Source of the DNA: Aurantiochytrium sp. KH105
Lineage: Eukaryota; Sar; Bigyra; Thraustochytrida; Thraustochytriidae
Direction of reading: 5' to 3'
DNA length: 61,090 bases
Assembly (NCBI GenBank): GCA_003116975.1
Contig: BGKB01000259.1
Location: forward strand, 1 to 61,090
The position numbers and the translations under genes are program-made. The notes under the pieces are model-generated. The model saw only the letters and a program-made list of their open reading frames with translations. It ran no database searches and was not told the DNA's origin. Positions 27,945 to 39,300 of the stretch are shown here, piece after piece (within the stretch, counting starts at the first letter, position 1; each line of letters opens with the position of its first letter).

Positions 27945-30900
27945 TTAAGCCCGCGACGCCGAGTCCTGAGTGTTTGATGCCGCCGATTGCGAGTTCGAGG
28001 CCGACATGCACGAACGGGCAACCGACTCAAAGAGACGATGGATCTCCGGAGCACACTTGGTGAACGAGTAGTTCCAAAAGCGGAACCGCGGGTTCTTGAT
28101 GAGCTCAATAAAGGTAATGAGCAAACCCCAGGGATGCGGGCGGTGCACGATGAGACGCTCCAAGAGCACGCGCGTGATCTGTTCCCGAATAAGATCCGTG
28201 CGCGCCTCAAGAAACAAATACAAAAGCACGGAGCTGAAAAAGTGCGTGTGGCTGTTCGGATAACGCAGCTGGTTTGCCAACGCATTCACAAAGTGATACC
28301 TGCCCTCCTCATCGAGGTCATTGAGTAGCTGCGAATAGAGGCTCATTGCCGAGAGCGATGACGACTGCTGCAGAGTATTAAGCAAGGACTGCACCTCGCC
28401 GCCATTTTGCTGCTGCGCGCGCGCCCCCGCAAGCTGGCCAGTCACCGAGATGCCCACGTGAAGCGCAAGCGCATTTACGAGCGGAACGTTGTACTCATTC
28501 TCCTGCGTCGTCGCATTCTGCACCAAAAGCTTGTCCTTGAGCTCACTCACGAAATTGGCCGGCTGCCCCTTGGCCAAGTACTCGTCGAGTGCGGGCAAGA
28601 GCTTGGCATCCTCCAATGCACGCTTGTACTTGGCCAGAATGCTCGGGGCGCTCTGGACCTCGGGGAGCGTCTCGATGCGCAGGTCAGGCGTAAAGGGATC
28701 CAACAGCTGCATCGACCGGGGAAACGCCGAGAGCACCAAGTTGCGCAGCTGGATGCACGTGGCAGGAATCACGTCGCAAAGAGAAAAGTGGAACGAACAA
28801 AGGAATTCCGGAAAGTCGTGCAAGAGCACCAATAGGACGCGGAGCGTGCCCTTGTAAAGGACGCGCACGCTTGCGGTGAGTTGGGCCTCGCGCAAATATG
28901 GCTGCAGGAAACCAAAAAGATCCACCAAAAGACCCTCGAGCAGCTCCCACGCGCGTGCATCGCGGCACCGCAAAAGCTTGGGCATGAAGCACCGGTGCGA
29001 AATGAGCTCCAACCACGCAAATGAAAAGCAAGGAAGTTTGCTTGGCGGAATTGCGCGCATGTACACATCGGCAAAAGTCGCCAACAGGGCGACCTCGTGT
29101 TCCTCGGGAAGACCTTCCACCTCGTATGCTTCGATCAAGTCTTGTTGCAGATTCAGAAAAAGCCGAAAGTAAGGCCGCTGGTCGAGAAAGGCCTCAACAT
29201 TGTTTTGAGACCGCACGACGAATTCACGGCACAAGACCCCAGCAATAACATCAAGAACCATGCTTAGCAGCGAGGTCCGCTCGCGGAGGTCCGCGTACTT
29301 GACCAGGAGGACCACAAGCTTGCAAAAGGCGTCAATGGCCACGTACGAGAGCTTCGAAGGGAATCCGCGGCCCCCTGCCGCAGATTCTTGCGAGGACGAC
29401 GGGGTCTGTGTGAGCGAGGACTCCACGCACAATTCCGTCGTGATACGGAAGAAGCGCAGCGCGTTCTCATTACCCTTGAGCGCACCTTGTTGTTGCAGGA
29501 GACCCATGTACGGCCTGTGCACGGATTCATGCACTGCGCCATCCGGCATGGCGCAAAGCTGAATCCAACGATGCAGCAGGTGCGCAACCTGTTGCCGGAG
29601 CTGCGGCGGGTCCGGCGAACGCAAAAAGAGTCCAGGCTGCAACGACTGGCCCGAGGTTGCGCTCTGCGACTGTTGCAGTGGTGACGGTGGCTGTTGTTGT
29701 TGTTGTTGTTGCTGCTGCTGCTGCCCTTGCTGCTGGCCCGAAGTCTGCTGTTGCTGCTGCTGTTCCGTGGCGAGCATGCGCACACTGTCCAGCAGACTTT
29801 CAAGCCCGGGAACTTCGGGCACTTGCTGACCGCCGCCGCCGCCGCCACTGCTTGCACCCTGTTTGCTCATGACAAGAATCTTCTGAAGCGTATCCAGGGT
29901 CATGAGCATCTCCGGAATGAAGACCATGCGGCTCAAGATACATTCGCGGACAATGTCCATGGCAAAGGATACTGCCGACATCTGGCGACCCACTTCCATA
30001 AGTTTGGCCAGGTAAACGTCAAAGTCTGCGAGGTGGATGAGCTTGGTCCGAATGAGACCAATCGTCACCTGACGATTCAGCTTGTGCTCCACTGGCGCAT
30101 AAATTACCCACTCCGTAATGCTCTTGCGCAGTGACGCGGCATCGCTCGCCAGATCTCGCAAGAGCTCAAGCATGGCAAGATGGACTTCGAGAACCAGCTT
30201 GTCACCGGCGCCAATCTCATATAAACGCTTGAAAACGGGCTGTACAAATGTACGCACGGCATCGTCGCGCTGCGCAGGCGCGATCTGCTGACCAATGCTG
30301 CGCATCTCGCGCAGACGTGCAAGGATCTCATGGTCGCTCGGCAACTGGCTCACGCCCGCGCCGCGCGCACCAGGGGACGCAGTGATGAGCTCTTGCAGCA
30401 AGTGATTGATCTGAATAAGGTGCATGCGCCATTTTTCCAGACCCTGCGAATTTGAGATGGCAGGGCCCAACGGCGGCTTCCCAGGGCCCATGGCAGACTG
30501 GCCTTGCTGCTTTGCCCCAGGTTTGACCTGAGGTCCTGCTGCAGAGCCCCCCACTGCGGCTCGAGAAGGGGGCACCATGGGCTGGCGCGGCGTTCTCTGA
30601 AAGGACTCGTACACCAACAGCTGATGAGGGCCCAGGCCTTGCAAAGACGGCGTTGGCCGAAGATTGTCCGGCAGCGCACCAGGATACCGATTGCCGGTTT
30701 GAAACACGGACATGTCAAAGTACGGCGTGTTGTGGCGTTCGCGCGATTCGCGACGCAGGGTGAGAGACTTTTCGATTTGCTCATCAATGTCTCGCATCGC
30801 CTTTTCGGTCGCAGCCTTTTCAATGAGCATGCACCCCAGCTCCAAATTTTCAATGGCACAGTGCTGCACCACCTCGTCCACAGCGCCCTGCTGATTCTCG

Positions 30901-33900
30901 CGCGGAGCCAAGAGTGAGCGTAAATGGCTGCTCATCGAGGCACGCAAGGGCTCTTTGCATGTGACCAATGCCAAGGCGCCCGCAAGATTCGAAACCATCA
31001 AATGGGCAGCCTTGCGCATCTTCTTTTCGTCAGGCTCCATGGCAAAGTCCTTGGTGATCATTTCGCGTGTCGTGATGCACGCAATGGTGACGGAGCGTTC
31101 CACCACCGGCTGGATGATCTCGCGAATTGCGCGATCCACAGCAACAGGCACCACGCGACGGAGAAGACTAGGCTGTTGAATAAAGAGCTGCAGACCGGGG
31201 TTGATGTGAACGTACGCACCCAAGTTCGGAATCTCGGTGTGCTCGGGAATGGCACTGATCTTGGAATCATCCTGCTGTTGCTGCTGGGGCTGCTGCCGAT
31301 TGCCACTTTGAGCCTGAAGATGCTGCTGTTGCTGGGTCTGGAGTCCATGGTTCATTTGCGAGCCAGACTGCTGTTGCTGTTGCTGCTGCTGCAAAACCGG
31401 GCTCGGGGGCGGCGCAGGCTTCTCGGAGGCCTTAAAGTTAAAGTCCGGATTGGACTCGAGCTGCGGGCGCCGGCAAAAGCGCAAAATGTTCGAAGGTTGG
31501 ATGGCCTTGAGGTCAATGGAGAGGTTCTTGCAAAGCACCTCGATCTCGAATTTGAGGTTCAGCTTGAGCTCTGCCAGCTGATACAATTCGGCAAGAGTGC
31601 GCAAAAGCCCCATGACCCAGGGGTTGTGCGATACAAAAACCTTGGAACCCTTGGTGCCATCGAGAATCTTGGCCGCAAACGGAACCACCGCAATGAGCCA
31701 GCCGCGCTCGTAGCCATCAATCAGTAGTCCCTTGAGGTTGAGCTCGCGGTGCAAGAGCGGCTTATTCTTGGCGAGCGTCAAGCGACCCAGCCAAGAGCCC
31801 AGGTTTTTGAGAACCGAGCGTTCGTTTGTAGAAGTGACAATTTCGTTGCTTCCCAAAAGACGACGGACCGTAGCCAATGTCCGAATGCGGACCTGCTCCA
31901 TAAGACCAGACTCGCCAATCTGGTCGAGGAACGACATGTACAGCGTATGGTAGTTGCCTTGCGTGCTCACCCGTTTGGCGACCAGGTAAAAGGCGACCCA
32001 CTGAAAATACTCCGCCTTGAGCACTTCCTTCGCCTCCTTGACCTTGTCTGCGAGATTGCGCTGCGCCAGATTGTTGATGATAAAAGTGATGCGGTCCTCG
32101 ATTTCTGCGCTCGGAGGCGGCACGGACTCGCTCAAATTCTTTGCACCGCCAATGAGCTCGTCGAGACGAGCAGAGAAAGCTGCGTAGCGATCTTCGGTGC
32201 GCTCTGATCCGCGCAGAGGAAACGGGCCGGGAGCGACCGGCGAGCGGATAGCATTCTGAACTTGCTGCACGACAGACGAAGTCCCGCCAATCGCCGGCAT
32301 CGAAGAGGCCACGGCAGCTGCAGCTGCAGCAGCGGCGATACTGTTGCTGTGTGAAGTGCTTCCATTTACACCACCACCAGCGTTGGCCAAGACAGCTTCG
32401 AGTTCTCGCACAAGGTCCGGGTATCTTTCGCGCATGTGCGGAATCTTGACTACTTGTGCAGCTGTTTGGGGCCACTCGGACAGCTTGGATTTGATCTGAT
32501 CGAGCGCCACAAGACCGAAACGAAAGTGTGGCGTGTTGGTTGGCTTGCGCAACGCTTCGAGCACGTAGCGGAGCGCGATTCCCAACGCCATGCTCGAAAT
32601 GAGCTGACGCTGGATGAATGCGCCGAAAATGATGCCGGTGAGCTGCACGTTGCGCTCCGACTCGGCGTCGAGGGCATGGTACTTGTCCAAGACGCAGTGG
32701 ACAAGAGCATTGAAAACGTTCTGCTCCATCGGGTTTGTGGAATTCTTCATCCGGACCAGGGCCTCCACAGTCTCCGCAGGAGATTTGTTCGAAGTGTACA
32801 GCGCCTGAAGAATGGCCATCGCTTGTTTTTCCACACCGCCAGCAGCCCCTGAAGCCGCAGCAGCCGAAGGCAGGCCGCCCCCGCTTCCGTTGCCCTTGTC
32901 TGTAGCGCCCGGGTTCGTGCCATGCATGTTGTGGCGGCCGCCACAGGCCTCGTAAGTCTTGGAGAGCTCCGAGATAAAGTCTGGCGTGAGAAGTCCGGGT
33001 TCTTGGGTGAGAACGGAGAGACGACCAAAGATGATGTCAATCTCGCGAGCAGCCAAGGGTGCGCCAGCGCTCGGTCCAGCGCCCTGCTGGCCCGCGGCCT
33101 TGCGTTGCACAAACGTGAGAAGATTGCGCGCAAAGGCGCGCACCTGCTGCTGGCCCTGCGAGAGAACTGTCTTGGTACGATCGGTCAACCACTTGTCCAG
33201 GTCATACTCTTGCGGATCCGACCGCGAGGCACAGCAAATGGCATCAAAAACGAGCGTGGTGATGGGGAGGTCGAGGAACTTGGCCATTCCATCGGGTTGC
33301 TGGCGCACAATCTCCACGAGAAAGGGCAGGAAGCTGGGATCGCGTGCGTAAAGCGCAACAAGAGCGCGCAAGAGCACAAAGTGATTGAGCTTCCACACCT
33401 GTTTGACAGTGTCCAGCTTGGGTTGCAGAGGCTGCGTCCTTTGCTGAATGCTCTGGAGAAACTTGGGAAGTAGAACGGCGTACGTTTCCTCGCGCAGCGC
33501 GTCAAAGGGCGACTTGATCTGGAGCAGACCAAGCAGGAGCGTCTCAGGGTAACGGTCGACAGCGTGCTCAAATAGCGCCTTGACAAATTGGTAGTACCCA
33601 GATCCCGCAAGGGCATCGAGAGTCGCGACAAAATCCACCGACTCCCATGCTCCGCTCGGCGAGGATTGGATACCCTGCGGCGACGAGACCACCTCGCGCC
33701 GGCTGTCTTTGGCTGCAAATGAGACAGCGTCGGCCGGGGCGGTGGCCGCGTGAAAAAGGAGTGCCATTTGCGCCGCGCGGTTCTCCCACAGCGTTCCGGG
33801 TGCCTTGCCGTCGCCCGTCTCGAGGAGGGCCATGCCCGGAAGCGCCTTGCCGCCCTTCATGAGTTTGTAGGCCCGCACAATCAAGTCAAAACCAGTCTTG

Positions 33901-35138
33901 TCGAGCGCTTCAGGCGAAAGATTGTCGGTACAGGATCCGAGCAGACGCACGATCTTGTCTGCGTCAATGTTACCGCCGCTCACCTCCTTGGCGACGTGCA
34001 CCAAAATGCCAATGTCCCACCCACTGGCATCAGATGCGGCAGGAGACGACCCACTTCCGCTCGTCCCACGACGCTTCTCGGAAGTGGACAGACCCGCAAA
34101 TGACTGTTGCAGCTGGTCGAGCGCCTTTTCCGACGCTGCCATGGAGCGCGTTCCGCTGACAAAGGAAGTTTGGGTGCGCGCCATCATCGCGAGAACCGCT
34201 GCAACGTCCTCGTCGGCAAGCTTGGTGCCGCGATCCTTGCAAAAGGGCTCGAGCACGCTCTTGAGGGTCTCCGTGGACGCCGTGCACGCGGGTCCGAGGT
34301 CTTCCATAACCCCATCGATGCCGAGACATCCGACAACGTGCGCCAACGAGATCGTGTCGTCCTCTGGCTCGAACGTCGGGACGAGACTATCGACACAGAG
34401 CGGGTCCGAAAGAGCGAGGGGCGCGACATCCAGTTTTTTGATGGTTTCAGGCAGGCGATCTTGCAGCGCGAGCAAGCAACTATTGCTGAGCTCGGTGTCT
34501 GCGAGAAAGACGTGCTGGTTACGCAGCACCCAAAGAACCTTGGCAATGATGTCAACATCGGCGTCGCGGTCGCTAATGTCCAGCGACTCGAAAAGAGTTG
34601 AAACCAGGAAACGGGCTCCCTCGTCCGCCACCTTGCTGTTGGCGCTGGCGCTAAGTCCCAGCCCCACGCAGAGTTGCTGCGAGGAGTTGAGGCCAAGGAC
34701 CTTGCGGCAGATAATCTCAAGCTGCTGCACATTGATGGAGCGCAGAGGTTCCTTGGGTCCGGCAAGGGGCTCGCCGGTTGTGACGGCCTCGTCAGCGGCC
34801 TCCTTGGTCAACGCGGCAGCACCTTCGAGAATCTGGCGCATACAAATGGCAAACTCGCTCTGACGCATGCGCCAGAGGCTGCTTACGCGTTCGCTAAGGA
34901 CGCTGAGTTTGCTTTGCATGTCGGCCGGGACCTGATCTCCGCGCTGTCCTTGCGCCGCGCCGACGATGCCAAGGTCGATCTCCTTCACCAGGCATGACAG
35001 GCAGAAAAGTTCTGCATCCTGGCCGTAGAGCGCGACGATGTCATCGATCTCGCTCGTGCACGCCTGCTGCGTCTTTTTGGTAAGCGACTCGACCAAGAAC
35101 CTAATTTGCCAGAACACTGGCGAGCAAAAGTACCCCAT
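27945..35138 (-). CDS. CNOT1: CCR4-NOT complex scaffold subunit 1 (Not1)
   Basis: 2,397 residues, close to human CNOT1 (about 2,376). Not1 is the scaffold of the CCR4-NOT deadenylase, which shortens poly(A) tails and represses translation. Regions in order: N-terminal HEAT repeats starting with FWQIRFLVESLTKK, a central region, the MIF4G-like CAF1-binding domain (about 1016-1213, including ITFIINNLAQRNLADK and YHTLYMSFLDQI), a Gln-rich spacer (about 1248-1292), the CNOT9-binding DUF3819 helical region (about 1301-1409, NPGLQLFIQQPSLLRRVVPVAVDRA-type signature), a second poly-Gln spacer (about 1793-1816), and the C-terminal Not1 domain (about 2029-2380, KLPCFSFAWLELISHRCFMP). The ATG at 35138 adds only eight residues before family similarity begins, so a short upstream exon replacing them is possible. 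One uninterrupted exon of 7.2 kb is visible. Confidence 0.95.
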   Translation of the reverse strand: MGYFCSPVFWQIRFLVESLTKKTQQACTSEIDDIVALYGQDAELFCLSCLVKEIDLGIVGAAQGQRGDQVPADMQSKLSVLSERVSSLWRMRQSEFAICMRQILEGAAALTKEAADEAVTTGEPLAGPKEPLRSINVQQLEIICRKVLGLNSSQQLCVGLGLSASANSKVADEGARFLVSTLFESLDISDRDADVDIIAKVLWVLRNQHVFLADTELSNSCLLALQDRLPETIKKLDVAPLALSDPLCVDSLVPTFEPEDDTISLAHVVGCLGIDGVMEDLGPACTASTETLKSVLEPFCKDRGTKLADEDVAAVLAMMARTQTSFVSGTRSMAASEKALDQLQQSFAGLSTSEKRRGTSGSGSSPAASDASGWDIGILVHVAKEVSGGNIDADKIVRLLGSCTDNLSPEALDKTGFDLIVRAYKLMKGGKALPGMALLETGDGKAPGTLWENRAAQMALLFHAATAPADAVSFAAKDSRREVVSSPQGIQSSPSGAWESVDFVATLDALAGSGYYQFVKALFEHAVDRYPETLLLGLLQIKSPFDALREETYAVLLPKFLQSIQQRTQPLQPKLDTVKQVWKLNHFVLLRALVALYARDPSFLPFLVEIVRQQPDGMAKFLDLPITTLVFDAICCASRSDPQEYDLDKWLTDRTKTVLSQGQQQVRAFARNLLTFVQRKAAGQQGAGPSAGAPLAAREIDIIFGRLSVLTQEPGLLTPDFISELSKTYEACGGRHNMHGTNPGATDKGNGSGGGLPSAAAASGAAGGVEKQAMAILQALYTSNKSPAETVEALVRMKNSTNPMEQNVFNALVHCVLDKYHALDAESERNVQLTGIIFGAFIQRQLISSMALGIALRYVLEALRKPTNTPHFRFGLVALDQIKSKLSEWPQTAAQVVKIPHMRERYPDLVRELEAVLANAGGGVNGSTSHSNSIAAAAAAAAVASSMPAIGGTSSVVQQVQNAIRSPVAPGPFPLRGSERTEDRYAAFSARLDELIGGAKNLSESVPPPSAEIEDRITFIINNLAQRNLADKVKEAKEVLKAEYFQWVAFYLVAKRVSTQGNYHTLYMSFLDQIGESGLMEQVRIRTLATVRRLLGSNEIVTSTNERSVLKNLGSWLGRLTLAKNKPLLHRELNLKGLLIDGYERGWLIAVVPFAAKILDGTKGSKVFVSHNPWVMGLLRTLAELYQLAELKLNLKFEIEVLCKNLSIDLKAIQPSNILRFCRRPQLESNPDFNFKASEKPAPPPSPVLQQQQQQQQSGSQMNHGLQTQQQQHLQAQSGNRQQPQQQQQDDSKISAIPEHTEIPNLGAYVHINPGLQLFIQQPSLLRRVVPVAVDRAIREIIQPVVERSVTIACITTREMITKDFAMEPDEKKMRKAAHLMVSNLAGALALVTCKEPLRASMSSHLRSLLAPRENQQGAVDEVVQHCAIENLELGCMLIEKAATEKAMRDIDEQIEKSLTLRRESRERHNTPYFDMSVFQTGNRYPGALPDNLRPTPSLQGLGPHQLLVYESFQRTPRQPMVPPSRAAVGGSAAGPQVKPGAKQQGQSAMGPGKPPLGPAISNSQGLEKWRMHLIQINHLLQELITASPGARGAGVSQLPSDHEILARLREMRSIGQQIAPAQRDDAVRTFVQPVFKRLYEIGAGDKLVLEVHLAMLELLRDLASDAASLRKSITEWVIYAPVEHKLNRQVTIGLIRTKLIHLADFDVYLAKLMEVGRQMSAVSFAMDIVRECILSRMVFIPEMLMTLDTLQKILVMSKQGASSGGGGGGQQVPEVPGLESLLDSVRMLATEQQQQQQTSGQQQGQQQQQQQQQQQPPSPLQQSQSATSGQSLQPGLFLRSPDPPQLRQQVAHLLHRWIQLCAMPDGAVHESVHRPYMGLLQQQGALKGNENALRFFRITTELCVESSLTQTPSSSQESAAGGRGFPSKLSYVAIDAFCKLVVLLVKYADLRERTSLLSMVLDVIAGVLCREFVVRSQNNVEAFLDQRPYFRLFLNLQQDLIEAYEVEGLPEEHEVALLATFADVYMRAIPPSKLPCFSFAWLELISHRCFMPKLLRCRDARAWELLEGLLVDLFGFLQPYLREAQLTASVRVLYKGTLRVLLVLLHDFPEFLCSFHFSLCDVIPATCIQLRNLVLSAFPRSMQLLDPFTPDLRIETLPEVQSAPSILAKYKRALEDAKLLPALDEYLAKGQPANFVSELKDKLLVQNATTQENEYNVPLVNALALHVGISVTGQLAGARAQQQNGGEVQSLLNTLQQSSSLSAMSLYSQLLNDLDEEGRYHFVNALANQLRYPNSHTHFFSSVLLYLFLEARTDLIREQITRVLLERLIVHRPHPWGLLITFIELIKNPRFRFWNYSFTKCAPEIHRLFESVARSCMSASNSQSAASNTQDSASRA
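29691..29765. repeat. Poly-glutamine codon tract in CNOT1
   Basis: A CTG/TTG-rich stretch on the + strand (CAG/CAA on the coding minus strand) encodes two clusters of glutamines between the DUF3819 and C-terminal Not1 regions. A second such cluster lies at about 31,260-31,395. Confidence 0.8.
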
Positions 35139-35415
35139 CGGCGCAGAGCCTGTCGAGCCTACCTCGCCTTAGGTCTTTTCCTAACCGGCGCTCCCTTGCT
35201 TGCTCGCTTGCTTGCTTGGCTGTTGCCTCTTCTTTTTCTTCTTTTTTCTCCCTCTCTCTGTTTCTTCTTCTTCCTCCTCTTCTTTGGATCGCTTTCGCGT
35301 GCACGCACGCACTACAGCTCTGTCGTCGCAGAGTCTCCCGACTCACACGCGTGCCCGTTCCGCCTTTGGCCGCGACGCTAAGCAAGTCCGCGGGCGCTCG
35401 CCCAACGAAGCCAAA

Positions 35416-35446
35416 GGAAAGAAAGAAAGAAAGAAAGAAAGAAAGT
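35416..35446. repeat. GAAA tetramer microsatellite
   Basis: Seven tandem GAAA units in the divergent promoter region. Confidence 0.85.
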
Positions 35447-35608
35447 CCGGGTAAGGCAACGAAAGAAGAGGAAAAAAAATCCTCTGCTCTGTTGGCCCTT
35501 TTACTGCGCGGCGCGCTCGGCCTGCGCTCACTCGGCCGGCGCGCAAGGCTCTCGCGCGCTGCGCAGGCGACCTGCCTCGCTCGCCCGCCCGCCCGCTCGC
35601 GTGCTCGC

Positions 35609-35634
35609 GTGCGTGCGTGCGTGCGTGCGTGCGT
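35609..35634. repeat. GTGC tetramer microsatellite
   Basis: Six tandem GTGC units in the divergent promoter region; the same motif occurs before the gene at 1010. Confidence 0.85.
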
Positions 35635-36373
35635 GGCGAGGCCAGGCGAGGCCAGGTGAGGGCTCTTTTTCAAAACAAACCGCGCGCTCGCTGCGCCAGT
35701 TGCCGGGCCCGCCGCTCGGGGCCTAGCCGCGCGCGCTCGATCGCGCGCGCAGGGCCGCGCTTCGGGGCTTCCGCCGCGCGCCCGCCGCGCCGCGCCGCGC
35801 CGCGCCGCGCCGCTCCGCTCCGCTGCTCGCGTCTCGCTCCACTCCGCGCGTCCTCGATGCTCTGCGAAGCCGCTCTGCCGCCGCCGCTTCTTCGCGCGCC
35901 CCGCCGCCTTAATTCGCGCATGCGCGCCTCTCCATTCTCGGCGATGATTAAGGCGGCACATATCGGGGCGACCGGGCGCCGGAGTCTGCGCAACGCATTT
36001 CATCAACGGATAGGCGGCGGCGCAGGGAGGCGCGGGCTGCCTGGAGATGGAGCTGGAGGACGAGGAGGAGCTGGAGGAGAGCAACGTCTGCATGACTGAA
36101 GCGCGCGAGGACAGGAGACTGTGGACAGGCTGCGATAGGGGAAAAGGACGACGCGGCCATCGCTCGTGGCAGGTTCGTTCTTAATACCTCGTGAGCTGAA
36201 GAAGAAAGAATACAAGGGAAGGAAAAGGAAGACGCGAGGCCGGGAGGCGTGCGCGAGCGATATCAAGTACTTGAATCGACTCGAGGGAAGGAGGAGTTGA
36301 ATCGCAAAATCAAAAACAAGAGCAAAGAGAAAGACCTTTGTGGAGACGTCGCGCGAGAGGAAGGGGAGAGAAG

Positions 36374-39300
36374 ATGATGATGATGGAGGACGCCGAAGGG
36401 TATGAAGAGGATCTTGACACGGAGACGAAAAGCGAAAAGCTCGAGAACAAGGTCCGCAGAAAAAAACCTGCGCCCCCAAAGGTCCCAAACGCGACGCGAG
36501 GCCGCGCAAGTCTCGCAGGCAAAACAAAGCATGGCGCCAAGATTATGTAAGTCGACGCAGCTGATTGAAACACACAGACGCGACACAGAAAGAGAACGCT
36601 AACACACTATCGAACGAACGCAGGCTCGCGATCGAGGAAGCCGGCGAAGAAAACCTGGGAGACACCGTTTTGGGCGACGATGCTCTCGAGGACCTCGTGT
36701 CCGCCGCAGCTGCGACAGCTGATGCTCAGCGCAAGCATCAGCGCCGCAATCGGGCTCGCTCCAGCAGTCTTGAAGACTTCGCCGCGAACCCCTTCAACGA
36801 TTTGGTCGTCGAAGTGCCACTTCCGCGAAGACGCGCACCCGATTTACCAAAATCGCCAACGCTTCAAGCGAGTGCTGCACATATTGTTGGGGGGAGTCCG
36901 AAGGCAGCAAGCCCAATGGGACAGCGTCCGACGCACGCGCTGATGATTCCCAAACCGAATGCGATCTCGCGCAGAAATTCTGGAGAAGCCTCGAGTCCCC
37001 TTTTGCGTATTGCCGCAATGGATCGCGTTCGCGCGCGTGTGCGTCACTTTGTCGGCGAGGGAATGAAGTGGCGCGGCCTTTTTGACGAGGCCGTGCTGCT
37101 CGAGCCACATGATCAGGCAGAGCCGAACCTTTTGCCCGCTCGACTTTTTCGGACATGCCTGTGCGACGGACTTGGTGTTTCGTCGGAAGACTTCGAAATG
37201 CTCTGCAGCGGGTTTCGCGCCAAGGAGAACCGTGACTCAAGCGTCGCAGAAAAGGTCCATTATGCTGCTTTCCTGGAGCAGGCGCTCCCCACGTGGGGCT
37301 CTGCGTCATGGGAATGCGTCGAACGCTTCCGCGTGTTTTTGTTGCGGGAGATGCAAGCCTGGGGTGCCGCTGACAACGTTGACGCAATTTTTGCGGATCT
37401 GACAGATGCACAAGCTGCAGCAAATGGGCAACTCCGAGCCTCGGAGATGCGCAAGCTTGCACGTCGCCTGCGTTGCCAAGCGATGTCGGACGCAGATCTC
37501 GCGACGATCTTTGCTGCGATGCGGCCTTGCATGGGACCCAGCGGCCCAGTGCTTTTGTGTGACTTTGCAGGCTTTGCGCAGGACCCGCGCTTTCACGCCG
37601 ATGTCTTGCCTCGTCTCATTGCACCGCTGCGGTCGATTCCCACGAACGAGGTGGCTTCGCAGTTACGATCTGCGTTCAAAGGCGTCTCTTCGATGCGGTC
37701 CTTTCGCGCCGCTCTCGCTCGTGCTGGCATTGAGGGTCTTTCTCGGGATGAGGTCGTTCGCACGGCTCGACGCTTTGCGAAGGACTCGACATACCGAGCT
37801 TTCCATCATGAGGCTCTCGTTGATACAATTTGCGACTATCTCTCATCATGCGGTCCCGTGATGCCAATCTCATCCGCTCTTGAGGAAGAGAGCAAAACGG
37901 AATATGTTGGTGGTGACTATGGTTGCGATAGTGATGTTGCTGGATATTCTGATGACGAAGGAGAGGGAGAAGAAAAGAGCAGTATCAACGTCGTTCCCAA
38001 AGACGCTGCCCCGCAGGTCTGGACCGATGCAAGTGAACGCTTAGATACCAGGGGAAGCTCCGAAGGGCTACCATTGCACGAGTCTTCGATTGAAAGTGAG
38101 CCGTACATCATTGATGATGACAGTGATGACGAGGAGTGCGAGGTCGAGCGGTACGGATCAACGGCAGACGATCAACCCCGCACGACTCTGCAAGAAGTTA
38201 ATATGGGAGATTCTGACGAGGAAGAAGATCCCGCGACATCGGACAAGGCGATGAAGAGCAGCCAGGATGCTCCATGGTTTCTTCGCGACAACGAAATCTC
38301 GCGACGCCTGGCGCCAGCCCGAGATGATATTCTCGACTTTGCAATCTACCTTGGTATGGACCCTGAGCAGGACAAGGCCTGGCTGTGGCTCGCAGAGGAA
38401 TGTCTGTACGCACCGCTTCCCAAGGGTTGGTGTCAGGCTCGGGATGAGTCTTCGTCGGGTCGCGGCGATGTATTTTACTGGCGGCGTGATGACCCACGGC
38501 AAAAGACGCAATGGGAGCACCCTCTCGACCCCTTTTTCCGGAAATTATATGAACGTCTCAAACAGGACAAGGCACAACGTGTGCTTGATGCTAAAAGCAT
38601 GGGGCGTGTCCGACGCGGACCACGTCGCGGTGGCGGTGCTGGTGCCGGAGATCGACCCATGAGTGCCCATGTGCTCTCACGTGCTGACCAAGCCGAAGAC
38701 AGCGCGGAATTAAATTTGCTGCGTAGAATCGCCCGACGCACTGCGCAGCTCGAGCCTTTGGACGAACCTGCTCCCGAAAGCGTGCTCGGAGACGGCCCAT
38801 TAGATCCGACTGCAAAACGAAGGCCTGTTTCGGCCATTGCACGGCGATCGAATCGAGTCATGCCTGCGGGAAATCTGCTCGGCGGAGACCGCGAGGAAGA
38901 TGAGGTGAGCAACGTACTGAGCTCGCAACGCGAGGCGCACCGGAAAAGAAAAAAGAATCCACGCGTGCTGCCCCTGGGCAGTCTTGCAGGATACGCGGCG
39001 TCGCTGTCCTCGACTCGTTCGTCAAACGGAGGCGAGGAGGTTCCCGAGCTCAAGCTACAGGAATTACCACTGCCGAGACCTTTGCCTGAGGACGAGTTGC
39101 GGCCTGTGTGGTGGCTCCACGGGACAGGACAGGTACGTCGCCGGCTCGCGGGCACGAACCCGGCCTCTTTCCGGCGTCAGCTTGCCCCAGAGGATGTGCT
39201 CGAAGTGGCCAACTATTTAGGCATCTCGCTTCCGGGCGAGGCGCACTTGATGTGGATTGCCAAGGCGGCTGCGTTGTCGCCGATTCCTCCTCGATGGCGT

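Larger units (their letters stand above)
35139..36373. other. Divergent intergenic region between CNOT1 and the WW protein
   Basis: About 1.2 kb. The left part is CT-rich (35,210-35,290), then a GAAA tetramer array (35,416-35,446), a GTGC array (35,609-35,634), CGCGC runs (35,785-35,815), and purine-rich DNA up to the right start codon. Long open frames on both strands reflect GC content only. A short first exon of CNOT1 could be hidden here but cannot be shown. Confidence 0.55.
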
